Shown: positions 47,149-57,478, counted from the stretch's first letter. The stretch: 64,000 nucleotides of DNA from Mariprofundus sp. (GCA_021772775.1 JAJFLH010000020.1:62001-126000); one strand, 5' to 3'. Program-made: numbers and translations. The notes: generated from the letters alone by a model not told the origin.

Positions 47149-48542
47149 TGGAGAGGCATGAACTGATCGTCATCGGTGGTGGCCCATCCGGTCTGGCTGC
47201 TGCAACCACTGCGGCAAATGCTGGTATTGAATGCCTGCTTATTGATGAACAGGCCAATCCCGGCGGACAGATCTATCGTGCCGTAGGGACGATCCCTGAG
47301 CAACGCGCCTCACTGCTCGGCCCTGATTATAACTATGGGCGGAAACTGGTTGATCAGTTTAACCAGAGTAGTGCCAGCTATCTGCCCGGTACCACACTAT
47401 GGAACCTGAACAGCCAACGGGAGATTGGTATTCTTCGCGACGGCCAGGCATCACTGATCTCTGCTGATCGTATCATTATTGCAACCGGTGCCATGGAGCG
47501 TCCGGTTCCTTTTCCGGGCTGGACACTGCCGGGTGTGATGAGCGCAGGTGCAGGACAGATACTGTTAAAATCATCCGGACTGGTGCCCGCACAGGGTGTG
47601 GTACTGGCTGGTGTTGGTCCCCTGCTTCTGCTGCTTGCCTGGCAATATCTGCATGCGGGTGTGAAGATTCACGCTATTCTGGATATGTCTCCATCCGGCA
47701 ATATCTGGCGTGCCCTACCCCATCTGCCAGGCGCACTGCTTGCACACCACTACATACTCAAAGGGCTGCGTTACCAAATGCAGCTAAAGATGGCAGGGGT
47801 GAAATTTTTCAGTGGTGTGACTGAATTCCATGCTGTTGGCGGCGATCTGTTAGAGGCGGTTGAGTTTACCCATCGAGGCGGTAGGAAGCGTATTGATACC
47901 CATCTGTTATTAAGCCATTTTGGTGTCATCCCTGATAGCCACCTGAGCCGCTGTGCCGGTTGCGATCACACGTGGGATGCCAATCAGCTCTGCTGGCGTC
48001 CTGTGGCCGATAAGTGGGGTAACAGTTCAGTTGATGGTATTGCTATTGTTGGTGACGGCTCCGGCATCGGTGGTGCAGTTGCTGCACGACATGCCGGTCG
48101 TATTGCCGGTTTTGAGGCGGCACGTGCTTTGGGCCGCATGGATGAAAAACAGAGGGATGATGCAGCCCGTGAAGACCAGGGCTGGATGCGGGATGATCTG
48201 CGTGTGCGCCCCTTCTTAGAAGCCCGCTTCCATCCTCCGGCCGAGTTGTTGAGCGCGCCGCCGGATGAAACCGTGGTTTGTCGTTGTGAAGAGATCAATG
48301 CCGGAGCAATCCGTACTGCCATACATGCAGGCCATAAAGATGCCAATCAGGTGAAGTTTCTTACCCGCTGCGGCATGGGGCCTTGTCAGGGGCGCCAGTG
48401 CGATAACGCAGTAAGCCAAATTGTCGCCCGTGAACTGGGTGATAAAAAGATGATTTCCGGCGGCTATCGCATTCGTCCGCCGATTCGACCGTTAACGATT
48501 GAGCAGCTTGCTGCGCTGGATGAGGGAGCAGACCCTAAATGA
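47148..48542 (+). CDS. FAD/NAD(P)-binding oxidoreductase subunit, HcnB / opine-oxidase alpha-like
   Basis: A 464-residue flavoprotein. N-terminal dinucleotide site VIGGGPSGLAAATTA (residues 6-20), a second nucleotide site region (VVLAGVGPLLLLLA), and FAD C-terminal motif GIAIVGDGSGIGG. The C-terminal BFD-like domain has VVCRCEEINAG and RCGMGPCQGRQC, cysteines for another [2Fe-2S] cluster. Length equals what I recall for HcnB, but the same layout is shared by opine oxidases and hydroxyproline dehydrogenases. Overlaps the neighbouring genes at both ends. Confidence 0.87.
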   Translation: MERHELIVIGGGPSGLAAATTAANAGIECLLIDEQANPGGQIYRAVGTIPEQRASLLGPDYNYGRKLVDQFNQSSASYLPGTTLWNLNSQREIGILRDGQASLISADRIIIATGAMERPVPFPGWTLPGVMSAGAGQILLKSSGLVPAQGVVLAGVGPLLLLLAWQYLHAGVKIHAILDMSPSGNIWRALPHLPGALLAHHYILKGLRYQMQLKMAGVKFFSGVTEFHAVGGDLLEAVEFTHRGGRKRIDTHLLLSHFGVIPDSHLSRCAGCDHTWDANQLCWRPVADKWGNSSVDGIAIVGDGSGIGGAVAARHAGRIAGFEAARALGRMDEKQRDDAAREDQGWMRDDLRVRPFLEARFHPPAELLSAPPDETVVCRCEEINAGAIRTAIHAGHKDANQVKFLTRCGMGPCQGRQCDNAVSQIVARELGDKKMISGGYRIRPPIRPLTIEQLAALDEGADPK

Positions 48543-49660
48543 ACGCGAAATCAGATGTGATCATTATCGGTGGCGGCCTGATGGGCCTCTCGACTGCGCT
48601 GCATCTTGGTCGTCGCGGTATCAAAGCCGTCGTGCTGGAAAAAGCGAGTCCTGGCCGCCACGCATCGGGTGTGAATGCCGGTGGTTTGCGCCAGCTTAAT
48701 CGCCACATAGCCGAAATACCGCTTACGGTTGCAGCTGCCGAGATTTGGAAAAACATTCGCGAACTGGTGGATGATGATTGCGATGTTGTGCTTAATGGTC
48801 AGGTCAGGGTTGCCGAAAGTGATGCACAACTGCAGAAGCTGCAGGCCCGTGTGGATGCAGTGAAGGCGCAGGGTTATCAGCATGAACAGATTATTGATAG
48901 CGAGACCCTCTACAGGCTTGTACCAAGGCTTGTCGGTGGCTGTGTCGGTGCGCTCTACAATCCCGATGATGGCTCTGCCAGGCCTTTCCATGCCGCCACA
49001 GCTTTTCGCCATAAAGCGATCGCACTTGGTGCTGAAATCCGTAGCGGTGTTGAAGTGCTTGCTATCGAAGAGAGCAATGACGGCTGGAAGCTTGATACCA
49101 ATCAGGGGGTATTCAGTGCTGCAAATGTGGTGAACTGTGCCGGAGCCTGGGCTAACTGTTTTGCTGCCATGCTGGGAGAGTCGGTTCCGCTTACACCAAA
49201 AGCGCCGACATTAATGGTAACAGAGCGGCTACCGCCATTTCTTGATCTGACCGTAGGCGCAGAGGGCTACCAACTCTCTTTCAAGCAGATGCAGAACGGT
49301 ACGGTAATCATCGGTGGCGCCCATCTGGCGAAACTCGATTTTGAGCGCGAGCAGTCGGTGATCGACTTTGCCACGCTGAAAACCAGTGCTCAGACTGTGA
49401 CCCGCTTCTTTCCTCATATGGCTCAGGTTCGCATTGTGCGCAGCTGGGCCGGCATTGAAGGCTTTATGCCCGACAATATTCCTGTGATTGGCAAGAGTGC
49501 GAAGGCAGCAGGCATATTTCACGCCTTCGGTTTTTCTGCACATGGGTTCCAGCTCTCACCGATTGTCGGCCGCATTTTGAGCGAACTGATTCTCGATGGA
49601 AAAACCGATCTGCCGATCGAACCATTCGATATCCGACGATTCAATGAATCGGAGTCATAA
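48539..49660 (+). CDS. FAD-dependent amino-acid oxidase subunit (DAO family), HcnC / sarcosine-oxidase beta-like
   Basis: The likely catalytic subunit, 373 residues. FAD site VIIIGGGLMGLSTALHLGRRG (described: GGGxxGxS near residue 10), then KASPGRHASGVNAGG, the substrate-domain strand region VVNCAGAWA, and the C-terminal SWAGIEGFMPDNIPVIG and HGFQLSPIVG motifs of DadA/SoxB-type oxidases. It would oxidise a C-N bond of an amino acid, opine or amine to an imine. Starts in the preceding stop (ATGA). Shorter than HcnC (about 417). Confidence 0.87.
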   Translation: MNAKSDVIIIGGGLMGLSTALHLGRRGIKAVVLEKASPGRHASGVNAGGLRQLNRHIAEIPLTVAAAEIWKNIRELVDDDCDVVLNGQVRVAESDAQLQKLQARVDAVKAQGYQHEQIIDSETLYRLVPRLVGGCVGALYNPDDGSARPFHAATAFRHKAIALGAEIRSGVEVLAIEESNDGWKLDTNQGVFSAANVVNCAGAWANCFAAMLGESVPLTPKAPTLMVTERLPPFLDLTVGAEGYQLSFKQMQNGTVIIGGAHLAKLDFEREQSVIDFATLKTSAQTVTRFFPHMAQVRIVRSWAGIEGFMPDNIPVIGKSAKAAGIFHAFGFSAHGFQLSPIVGRILSELILDGKTDLPIEPFDIRRFNESES

Positions 49661-49687
49661 GAACTATTAACAATTAAGGTGTAGACA

Positions 49688-50089
49688 ATGATTGAACGCA
49701 TTGAAACAAAACAACGGATGAGCAGGATCGTCAAACACAACGGCACAATCTATCTGTGTGGGCAGGTCTGCAAAGATGCCGAGCAAGGCATTAAAGAGCA
49801 GACAGCAACGATGCTGGCAAAGGTCGATGAACTGCTGCAACAGGCCGGTAGTGACAGAGAGCATATTCTCTCTGCCACGATCTATATCAAAGACATGAGG
49901 TACTTCGCCGAGATGAATGAGGTTTGGGATAACTGGGTACCAGAAGGTCATGCGCCAGCTCGCGCCTGTGTCACAGCCAGCATGGCCCGGGAAGCGCTAT
50001 TGGTGGAGATCTCAGTCGTTGCTGCCGAAATTAACCTGTTATACGATATAGGGGATAGAGATAACCTTCCTCGGTTAAGGAATCGCTGA
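49688..50089 (+). CDS. RidA family enamine/imine deaminase
   Basis: A 133-residue YjgF/YER057c/UK114-family protein. RidA hydrolyses reactive enamine or imine products to keto acids and ammonia. The substrate-binding Arg lies in [10 protein letters not shown], with the following [11 protein letters not shown] strand and the earlier [11 protein letters not shown] typical of the family. Located 27 bp after the oxidase subunit gene, it is well placed to hydrolyse the imine made by that enzyme. Its C-terminal tail ([11 protein letters not shown]) is a little longer than usual. Confidence 0.9.
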   Translation: MIERIETKQRMSRIVKHNGTIYLCGQVCKDAEQGIKEQTATMLAKVDELLQQAGSDREHILSATIYIKDMRYFAEMNEVWDNWVPEGHAPARACVTASMAREALLVEISVVAAEINLLYDIGDRDNLPRLRNR

Positions 50090-50815
50090 TTATTGGCAGG
50101 ATGTCAGACATCAGCATCTTCTTAAGTAGATACAATAAATAGGCGAATAGGGTGCTTGGGCACTGCTGTCCCAACAATATTTAGTAGATGATCAATCAAT
50201 GTTATAAAGGAACCGTTTGATTTGTTATCAGACATGTTGGACATGAATTTGACTTTTCCCTTCAACATCATTCCTGCGATGCCCTAGGGTCGCTTCTCTT
50301 GCACAAGTGTAATGACCTTCAGGCGGGACAAAAAGGAGAAGTCATTTGGACAGTTTCAAGCCGCTCGCAGAGGGTGAGGCGCAAAGCGCTGAATCAATCC
50401 AGTCACTCAACGTTTTCCTAGAGACCCGATCAAATAGGGGTTGATAAGGTGAATGGCGAAGCTAGAGATAGTGACCTGGGGTACGAACTTAGTAAAGTGG
50501 GAAAGCAGTGGGTACCGGGGGCAGAAATGAGTTCTTGAGTTATTTTCTACTCAAATAACTTATTCAGGCTCGCTTGGTTTTGATGGTCAGAAGGCGATCA
50601 CGGAAGTAATCGTGAAGGTTTGGGACTTCTGTTTATGAACGGGCCTGTAGTAGGATTGGTTTGAACCTTTGCTATCTTTTTAGAATAGCGAAATAGCGAA
50701 CGGAAATCTCGGGGATTAGAAGAGTGAGTAGCAGTTCTTTATTTTGTGACTTCCAAAAAATGCTGCAAGCCAATGAACTACCCCTTTTGGCTATAAGTGT
50801 GGTTTTCCTCGACTT
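50090..50815. other. Long gap without recognisable gene
   Basis: About 725 bp. Only scattered stops in all frames and a small hairpin (AGTTATT...AATAACT near 50530-50560) are seen. A minus frame from 50908 to 50672 overlaps the barrel-protein gene and looks like chance. Perhaps the remains of an old insertion; nothing definite. Confidence 0.45.
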
Positions 50816-50825
50816 AAACAAAACA

Positions 50826-50843
50826 GGGAGGCGTGAGCCTCCC
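50826..50843 (-). terminator. Intrinsic terminator of the outer-membrane protein gene
   Basis: GGGAGGC-GTGA-GCCTCCC hairpin; on the minus strand it is followed by TGTTTTGTTT. It lies 29 bp after the stop of the gene at 50872-51456. Confidence 0.88.
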
Positions 50844-50871
50844 CATTGTGCACAGATATCGATTGTCTGTT

Positions 50872-51456
50872 TTAGAAGTGGTAGGCGATGTTGGTAGTCA
50901 GCCCCCACATACGAGCCTTAGAATCATTTGCAAATACTGAACCTGCGTTCATATTGACAGGGAACATGTACTGGGTCCAATCAGCACCGACGGAAACATT
51001 GCTGTTGAGTTTATAATCAATACCAGCGCCTACGCTCATGCCTGTTTTGGTCTGGGTCTGAGTTGCGCTGTTGGAACTTCCTTTAATGCGAGCAGTGGTA
51101 GCACCAGCCAGCACGAACAGATCAATTTCGGGTGTAACCGGATATTTAGCCTTGGCCAGGTAGGATACAAATAGAGGGCTGGAGTAAGTTAGCGTATTAT
51201 TAGCAGCGTATGTCTTCTTGTTTTTACCGCTCATGCCGACACGAAGTTCAGCCGCAAAATTTTCATTGAGGTCGGCACCGAATCTAGCGAAGCCACCAAA
51301 GCTGGTTGCCGTTTGGTCAACGCCAGCTGCTTTATGTTCAGTATTAAGCGTACCTACACCCATGCCTGTGTAGAAGGAAATGTCCTGTGCATTTGCGTTC
51401 GCAGCAGCTCCGGCGGAGGCCAAAGCAATAGCTGCGGTAGCGATCATCTTTTTCAT
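50872..51456 (-). CDS. Outer-membrane beta-barrel protein (OmpA-like/opacity type)
   Basis: A 194-residue exported protein. Signal peptide MKKMIATAAIALASAGAAANA with Ala-X-Ala before the mature start, then alternating aromatic/polar strands (FYTGMGVGTL, FGGFARFGADL, FAAELRVGMSG) and a C-terminal strand ending in Phe (TTNIAYHF), the outer-membrane assembly signal. Size fits an eight-stranded barrel. Specific role unknown. AGGAGAT ribosome site and a good terminator mark a single-gene unit. Confidence 0.85.
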   Translation of the reverse strand: MKKMIATAAIALASAGAAANANAQDISFYTGMGVGTLNTEHKAAGVDQTATSFGGFARFGADLNENFAAELRVGMSGKNKKTYAANNTLTYSSPLFVSYLAKAKYPVTPEIDLFVLAGATTARIKGSSNSATQTQTKTGMSVGAGIDYKLNSNVSVGADWTQYMFPVNMNAGSVFANDSKARMWGLTTNIAYHF

Positions 51457-51873
51457 CTATATCTCCTGAATGAGGCCGTGAAGAGAGGCCACTTTTTGAA
51501 TGCGAGGCAGATTAGGAGCCAATTCTTAACTGAAACTGAAAATTGATTGTGATAGCCCATTCATGAATAAGGGGTAAATAGGCGGATGAAGTGCCGTATG
51601 ACAGTAGGGGAAGTGGCTATTATTATTTGATTATGGTGTTTTATGAAATGTTACTAATGAAGAAAAAAAGTTATGCAGCGTCACAGTTTTAGTGTGTAGT
51701 AATCGTGCCTGCTGCGTGAGATTTCTCGGTCACACTAACGCAATCAATTTATACCTGCCGGTTTCTCCAGCAGGATGGTTTTGTGTATATAGACACGACC
51801 ATAGCTCTGGGCATTGCACTGTAATACATTAGTATGCCTTTTTTTATAAAGCTGAAATAGGTGGAGTAGATAA
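51457..51873. other. Divergent intergenic region
   Basis: 417 bp between the outer-membrane protein gene and the formate/nitrite channel gene. AT-rich; contains a small hairpin CCTGC...GCAGG (51754-51774). Promoters for both genes must lie here, but none is convincing by eye. Confidence 0.4.
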
Positions 51874-52695
51874 GTGGCGTACGTTAAACCGGAAGATGTT
51901 GTAGAGAGTATGTTGCAGGCAGGAGCCAAGAAAGCAGGCTTGCCGATAAGGGATATGTTGATACGTGGCATGCTCGCCGGAGCGTTTCTGGGTTATGCTA
52001 CAACTATGGCGGCTACTGCCGCGACACAGACCGGGCTTGATATCGTGGGCGCTGTGCTTTTTCCTGTTGGTTTCGTAATTATTATTCTGCTGGGGCTTGA
52101 ATTGGCAACAAGTAACTTTGCTCTGTTGCCGATTGGCGTCAAAGATGGCCGGATCTCAGTTGCCCGGCTAGCATATAACTGGATATGGGTGCTCCTTGGT
52201 AATCTGCTGGGTTGTCTTTTCTATGCTGTTCTCTATTACTTGGTCACGACCAAAATGGGCCATATTGATCCTGCAACAATTCCGGCAGCCCAAAAGATTG
52301 TGGCCATTGCTGAACACAAAACGATTGAATACGCTCCTTATGGTTTTGACGGCACGATTTCAGCATTTATCAGCGGCATACTCTGTAACTGGATGGTAAC
52401 GCTGGGTACAGTCATGGCCTTAACAGCGACAACAACCATTGGAAAAATTGCAGCTATGTGGTTGCCGATTATGGCTTTCTTTTCTTTGGGTTATGAGCAT
52501 GCCATAGTCAATATGTTTGTGATTCCTGCTGGCATGATGCTGGGTGCAGATATTACGATCAGTGATTGGTGGCTGTTGAATGAAATCCCGGTTCTATTGG
52601 GCAATATTCTTGGCGGCATGATATTTACAGGCTTTGCTCTCTATTTAACCGCAAGAAAAAAACCAGTTCAGGATGTCATATCTCCATCGAGCTGA
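51874..52695 (+). CDS. Formate/nitrite transporter (FNT) family channel
   Basis: A 273-residue pentamer-forming inner-membrane channel for small monovalent anions. Six hydrophobic segments and family patterns (RGMLAGAFLGYA; GLELATSNFALLPIG; GILCNWMVTLG; GYEHAIVNMFVIPAGMMLG; NEIPVLLGNILGGMIF). The conserved gate His is in the GYEHAIVNMF segment and CNWMV is preserved. FocA-type formate or NirC-type nitrite use cannot be separated by eye. It starts at GTG with GGTGGAG upstream. Formate movement would fit the hydrogenase and acetate genes elsewhere in the window. Confidence 0.9.
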   Translation: MAYVKPEDVVESMLQAGAKKAGLPIRDMLIRGMLAGAFLGYATTMAATAATQTGLDIVGAVLFPVGFVIIILLGLELATSNFALLPIGVKDGRISVARLAYNWIWVLLGNLLGCLFYAVLYYLVTTKMGHIDPATIPAAQKIVAIAEHKTIEYAPYGFDGTISAFISGILCNWMVTLGTVMALTATTTIGKIAAMWLPIMAFFSLGYEHAIVNMFVIPAGMMLGADITISDWWLLNEIPVLLGNILGGMIFTGFALYLTARKKPVQDVISPSS

Positions 52696-52816
52696 TGATG
52701 TTCAGGCTCAGCTCTAAGCGTGAATGTTTGCATGCTTGAGCCTTGATTATCGTTTTTAAAACAGTGTAATATCGAACAGGGAAAAGCTGATACACTGCGC
52801 TTTAGTGGGGGGAACT

Positions 52817-53161
52817 ATGATCCAATTCAGAGAAGCGCTCAGTGCTTGGGGGCGACCCGACTTTAAGGCTGAGCTTAAGCGTGAAATTGAGCGGCTATCC
52901 TATAAAGAGCTGCCGCTGCAGCAGGCATTGACGACGGGCAGTTATGCGCTGGACAAAGATATCGAAGCGATGGTTATTCATATGCAAGAGTCGGAAACGT
53001 CTATTCAGATGAAAGCGGGCATCTTTTATAAAGCCATCATTGCCGGTTGTAGCTGTTCGGATGATCCAACACCGATAGATGAGTGCAATGAACATTGTGA
53101 AATCATGATTGAAATCGATAAAAAATCAGCTGCGACAACCATCACACTGCTGCCCGACTGA
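52817..53161 (+). CDS. Uncharacterised 114-residue protein
   Basis: A small acidic cytoplasmic protein with a GGGGGGA-type ribosome site 4-8 nt before the ATG. N-terminal MIQFREALSAWGRPDFKAELKREIE is helical; then LPLQQALTTGSYALD; the C-terminal half has four cysteines in CSCSDDPTPIDECNEHCEI, a possible metal site, and ends in a strand (ATTITLLPD). I have seen similar hypothetical proteins in gammaproteobacteria but know no function. Not overlapped by its neighbours. Confidence 0.68.
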   Translation: MIQFREALSAWGRPDFKAELKREIERLSYKELPLQQALTTGSYALDKDIEAMVIHMQESETSIQMKAGIFYKAIIAGCSCSDDPTPIDECNEHCEIMIEIDKKSAATTITLLPD

Positions 53162-53232
53162 GACCACGGATCTGGATATAAAGAGAGTAAATCGATGATG
53201 GGATTTAGTGAGGTATCCTTTAAGGAGTATGG

Positions 53233-53442
53233 ATGAGTAAAGAGCTTTGGATGATTTTTTATGTGGCTTATGGTGTGGCAGCACTGCTGTTGCTGGCCAT
53301 GGTGGTTCGGGGATTGATGAAGAAACATCCGATCAAAAGGATGGTTGGAGATCTCGGTAGACCGATTCTGATGATTATTCTCTCGTTAGCTCTCTGGTAT
53401 AGTACTATCTATATCGGAGGGGACTTTGCTAGCAGGTTTTAG
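53233..53442 (+). CDS. Small two-helix membrane protein
   Basis: 69 residues with two hydrophobic segments (about 6-28 and 43-62) joined by a basic loop (RGLMKKHPIKR), so both ends would face the periplasm. AAGGAG ribosome site 6 nt from the ATG. No family recognised. It lies 71 bp after the 114-residue gene and may share its transcript. The 330 bp after it (to 53772) hold only a small hairpin (CCCGA...TCGGG, 53729-53751). Confidence 0.6.
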   Translation: MSKELWMIFYVAYGVAALLLLAMVVRGLMKKHPIKRMVGDLGRPILMIILSLALWYSTIYIGGDFASRF

Positions 53443-53772
53443 TTATTTATTGCCTACTCACCACTCTGACCTGACTTGAGGCAGGCTCATCGCTACCTCT
53501 ATATTTCTAATAAGTTATTCATACCTTTCCACGCTTACACCTTGTTATATCGAGTGTTGTAAATACTTGAGGCCACTATCAGAAGATATGCTTTAGCTCA
53601 TACTAAAGTAGGATGGTTGACCTCATCAATCAGGTGTATAACAAGATATGCGGATCAGGATTGAAGCTGGTGCAGCAAGAAGGTAAGAGATGCTGTTTGT
53701 TATTTATGATCATCATGATTATGACTGCCCGATAGCTGAACTCTGTCGGGAAAGTCTTGAAGCGGTAGAGAG

Positions 53773-55065
53773 ATGAAAGGCTTAAAGAGAGAAATCGCAC
53801 TTCTATTCAGATGGTTTGTTCTGGTCTCTCTTTTCTGGACAAGCATTGTCATGGGCTCACTGGTTTGGAATATCGCTGTTGAATATGATCATGCAGAAGA
53901 GGCAGCAATTACCGAAGCAGAAGCGCATATTAATAAGGATAAGGTATTTAGATTGTGGGGAGCCTCACATGGCGGTGTGTATGTGCCAGTGAGTGAGAGT
54001 ACACAACCCAATCCCAGGCTTTCACATATGACAGAACGCGATCTTATTACACCTTCAGGCAGAGAGCTGACGCTGATGAATCCAGCCTACATGGTGCGCC
54101 AGATGATGCATGACTATGAAGAACTGTATGGGGTGAAAGGGCGCATTACTTCATTCCCGGATAAGCTGTTTAACCCAATGAATCGACCGGATGATTGGGA
54201 GTTAGAAGCGCTAAAGTCTTTTGAACAGGGGGCTGATGAGATGAAAGCGCTCACTGAAATCAATGGTGCAGCTTATATGCGTCTGATGCGGCCGCTGTTC
54301 ATTAATCAGGCGTGTTTGAAGTGCCATGGAGCTCAGGGCTACAAGGTTGGTGATTTGCGGGGTGGAGTAGGTATCGCCATTCCAATGGCGCCCTATCTGC
54401 AACATGAGATGGAAAAATTTACGGTGCTGTGTGTGAATTATTCATTGATCTGGTTTGTTGGTCTTCTGGGTATCTATTATGTGTTCAGGATCATTAAAAA
54501 GAGAACGATTGAGCGGATGAAATTGATGTCGAGGTTGCAACGCAGCAATGCCAAGCTGGAGAAGTTTTCGTATCAGGATGGTCTGACTCAGGTGGCCAAT
54601 AGACGTATGTTTGATGCGTTGCTGAAGAGGGAGTGGGCTGCTGCCCAACGTAATGGCTTTCCTCTCTCTATGATCATGATCGATATTGATCACTTCAAGG
54701 GCTATAACGATGGTTATGGGCATCAGGCTGGTGACTACTGTTTGAATCGTGTTGCAACGGTTCTCAATGGTGTCTCTAAACGTAACACCGACCTGTTCGC
54801 CCGTTATGGTGGCGAGGAGTTTGTACTGTTGCTACCGAATACCAGTGAGATCCCGACACTTGAGTTGGCAGAGTGTTGCCTTGTTAAAGTTTCAGGGCTT
54901 CTAATTCCACATGAGTATTCTGATGCTGCAAACATTGTGACGATAAGCCTCGGTGTGGCGACAATGGTTCCGGCGGAGACCATGCATGCATCAGCATTGA
55001 TTGAAGCTGCTGATCAGGCGCTTTATCGGGCCAAAAGTATGGGGCGCAATCGGGTCGAGGTATAA
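53773..55065 (+). CDS. DUF3365 (haem-type, CXXCH) sensor diguanylate cyclase
   Basis: A 430-residue membrane sensor. Helix 1 (about 12-32), a periplasmic DUF3365/Tll0287-like domain with haem-binding motif CLKCH (Cys181, Cys184, His185), helix 2 (about 217-240), short coil, then a GGDEF domain with intact GGEEF (346-350) and I-site RNTD (337-340). It would make cyclic di-GMP under control of a covalently bound haem, perhaps sensing redox state or gas. Its first 200 residues align without gaps to those of the kinase at 60626, a clear paralogue with a different output. Confidence 0.9.
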   Translation: MKGLKREIALLFRWFVLVSLFWTSIVMGSLVWNIAVEYDHAEEAAITEAEAHINKDKVFRLWGASHGGVYVPVSESTQPNPRLSHMTERDLITPSGRELTLMNPAYMVRQMMHDYEELYGVKGRITSFPDKLFNPMNRPDDWELEALKSFEQGADEMKALTEINGAAYMRLMRPLFINQACLKCHGAQGYKVGDLRGGVGIAIPMAPYLQHEMEKFTVLCVNYSLIWFVGLLGIYYVFRIIKKRTIERMKLMSRLQRSNAKLEKFSYQDGLTQVANRRMFDALLKREWAAAQRNGFPLSMIMIDIDHFKGYNDGYGHQAGDYCLNRVATVLNGVSKRNTDLFARYGGEEFVLLLPNTSEIPTLELAECCLVKVSGLLIPHEYSDAANIVTISLGVATMVPAETMHASALIEAADQALYRAKSMGRNRVEV

Positions 55066-55279
55066 AACAATTCGAAATACAGAGGTTCTTGGTGCAAGTC
55101 GGCTACTCTCCTGTTTGTCATTATCGAATATTTAGAATCTTAAGCCTCAATGAGCAGTGGGAATGATTGATATACGCCCTTTAACGTTTGTTGCAGGCAA
55201 ATGGTGAGTTCACTCTATCTGTTGGCATTGTGCTCATTCTGCTTTATGCTAAACACTTCTTACCATAAGGTGGTTGTTT

Positions 55280-57478
55280 GTGAACAATGATGTGACAGAC
55301 ACTTCTCAGGCTGCATTTGAGCAGGCACTGAAAATCCGTTTAGAGCAGGTGAAGCTGCTTTTTGAGCCTACTCTTGTGGTTGGTATTGGTTATATTGCGG
55401 TAGCCATCATGTTGGCTTTGATGCAGTGGCCTGTGATTGATCATGTCACTATTTTGTTGTGGTTGTCGGCAATGGGGCTGGTGGTATTGTGGCGTTTGTG
55501 GCTGGCTTTCTCTTTTGCCAGAAAAAACACTGACTGGCATGAAGTTAAAGCTTGGGAAAAAAAGTTTGTTATAGGTTCCACAATGGGGGGCATTGTCTGG
55601 GGGGCTGCAAGTGCTTTGCTGTTTCCCAGTGGTGATATTTCACATCAGGCGGTCCTGTTTATGGTTGTTGCCGGTATGGCTGCGGCCGGCTCAACAACAC
55701 TCTCCGCACTTAAGTTGCCAGGTGTATCGTTTGTTATACTAATTACATTGCCGTTGATCATTAATCTGCTTCTTGAGTCTACCTATATATCGGTCTCATT
55801 TAGTGTTTTAGTGACGATATTTATGTTGCTGTTAATTAATAGTTGCTTACGCAATTATAATAATCATTTGCAGAGTATTACCTTGAGGTTTGAAGCTGAA
55901 TCGCGTGAAAGAACTATTCTGGCAGCCGATGAGAAGCTGCGACAAACTACTCTCAAGCTCAGTGAAGCTCAACGCATTGCTCATGTAGGCAACTGGGAAA
56001 TGGATATTCAGAGTAATAGGCTGACATGGTCAGATGAAATTTATCGCATGTTCGAAATTGACAGGGCACTGCTGACGGGCTCTTATGAGGATTTTCTCGC
56101 TATGGTGCATCCTGATGACCGCCAGAAGGTTAATGATGCATATGTAGAATCAGCCAGGAAACACACTTCAAATGATATTGAGCATCGCCTGTTGTTTGAT
56201 GATGGTCGAATTAAATATGTTCAAGAACGCTATGAAATCAGTTATGACGAGCAGGGCAAGGCAATCCGTTCGACAGGCACCGTTCAGGATATTAGCGAAT
56301 ATAAACAGCTCGAGGAGCAGTTGTTGCAAGCCCAGAAAATGGAGGCGATAGGTACACTGGTGGGTGGCATCGCGCATGACTTTAATAATATATTAGCAGC
56401 GGTTCAGGGTAATATCTATTTGGCTCTGCTGGAGATGCAGGGGCATCCGAAAGCCCGAAGTAAATTGCAAAGTATCGAAAGGCTCAGCCTGCGCGCCAGC
56501 GATATGGTGCAGCAATTACTGACGTTTGCGCGTAAAGACAGGGTGCAGATGAAGCTACTACCACTTAATTCCTTTATGAAAGAAGAAGCCAAGCTGAGTA
56601 GTAGTGCGATTCCTGAAAGTATTGAGAGGGTGTTTGATGTCTGTTCTGAGCCACTGTATGTGCTTGGAGATATTACACAGCTACAGCAGGCGCTGATGAA
56701 TTTGGTGAATAATGCCTGCCATGCTTTGGTTGATGTGCCTCATCCGAAGATTGATTGCACTTTATCTGCTTTTATCAGTGAGGAAGCTTTTCATCTGCGT
56801 CATATGGATGTACCTGAGCATAGCAATTTTGCGCATATCACGTTGCGGGATAATGGTCGCGGTATTCCGCCTGAGCAGTTGGATAAAATATTTGAACCAT
56901 TTTTCACCACCAAGGAGGTCGGTGAAGGTACTGGCCTCGGTTTGTCGATGGTTTATGGTGCAGTAAAGAATCATAGTGGTTTTATCGATGTGGAGAGTGT
57001 GCAAGGAGAAGGTACGACATTTCATATCTATCTACCGCTGCAAATGGATAACGTGATGGCAGATATGCCCGAGGCAACTCAGCCAGCTTTTCAGGGGCGT
57101 GGTGAAACCATTCTTCTGGTTGATGATGAGGATGAGATGCGTACGACTATCGCGGAAGTGTTAGAGAGCCTGAACTATCAGGTGCTGATTGCCGTTGATG
57201 GTGAAGATGCTGTTGAACGATTTAGCGCCTATCCTGATGCAATTGATCTGGTCATTCTCGATGTTGTGATGCCCGTGATGGGTGGCATGGATGCGGCACG
57301 GTTTATTCGTGAAATTAACGCTGAAGTTCCGATTATCTTTGCGACGGGTTACGATAGACATAAGGTGTTGAGTAATCAGGAGGCACCTGGGCGTAGTATG
57401 ATGCTTAATAAACCGTTTATGATTGATAAACTTACCCTTTCATTGCGAAAACTGATTGAAGGCAGTACTGTAGATTAA
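55280..57478 (+). CDS. Membrane hybrid histidine kinase with PAS and receiver
   Basis: A 732-residue hybrid kinase. The N-terminal 200 residues hold five or six membrane helices of an integral sensor region (no family named), then PAS with PAC (about 220-345), HisKA with His in [10 protein letters not shown], HATPase ([18 protein letters not shown]) and receiver (LVDDEDEMR; Asp in [16 protein letters not shown]). I use the GTG at 55280, which has AAGGTGG six bases upstream, not the TTG two codons earlier. The kinase-receiver core is close to those at 2 and 28769. Confidence 0.92.
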   Translation: MNNDVTDTSQAAFEQALKIRLEQVKLLFEPTLVVGIGYIAVAIMLALMQWPVIDHVTILLWLSAMGLVVLWRLWLAFSFARKNTDWHEVKAWEKKFVIGSTMGGIVWGAASALLFPSGDISHQAVLFMVVAGMAAAGSTTLSALKLPGVSFVILITLPLIINLLLESTYISVSFSVLVTIFMLLLINSCLRNYNNHLQSITLRFEAESRERTILAADEKLRQTTLKLSEAQRIAHVGNWEMDIQSNRLTWSDEIYRMFEIDRALLTGSYEDFLAMVHPDDRQKVNDAYVESARKHTSNDIEHRLLFDDGRIKYVQERYEISYDEQGKAIRSTGTVQDISEYKQLEEQLLQAQKMEAIGTLVGGIAHDFNNILAAVQGNIYLALLEMQGHPKARSKLQSIERLSLRASDMVQQLLTFARKDRVQMKLLPLNSFMKEEAKLSSSAIPESIERVFDVCSEPLYVLGDITQLQQALMNLVNNACHALVDVPHPKIDCTLSAFISEEAFHLRHMDVPEHSNFAHITLRDNGRGIPPEQLDKIFEPFFTTKEVGEGTGLGLSMVYGAVKNHSGFIDVESVQGEGTTFHIYLPLQMDNVMADMPEATQPAFQGRGETILLVDDEDEMRTTIAEVLESLNYQVLIAVDGEDAVERFSAYPDAIDLVILDVVMPVMGGMDAARFIREINAEVPIIFATGYDRHKVLSNQEAPGRSMMLNKPFMIDKLTLSLRKLIEGSTVD

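Noticed and set aside
46846-49660. Hydrogen cyanide synthase hcnABC
   Set aside because: Subunit order and two of three lengths match, but the catalytic subunit is shorter than HcnC, and the flanking ornithine cyclodeaminase-like and RidA genes are not part of hcn operons. The same layout is shared by opine and hydroxyproline dehydrogenases, so I keep a neutral name.
50672-50908. 78-codon minus-strand ORF
   Set aside because: It starts inside the outer-membrane protein gene, runs through that gene's terminator, and has no recognisable family.
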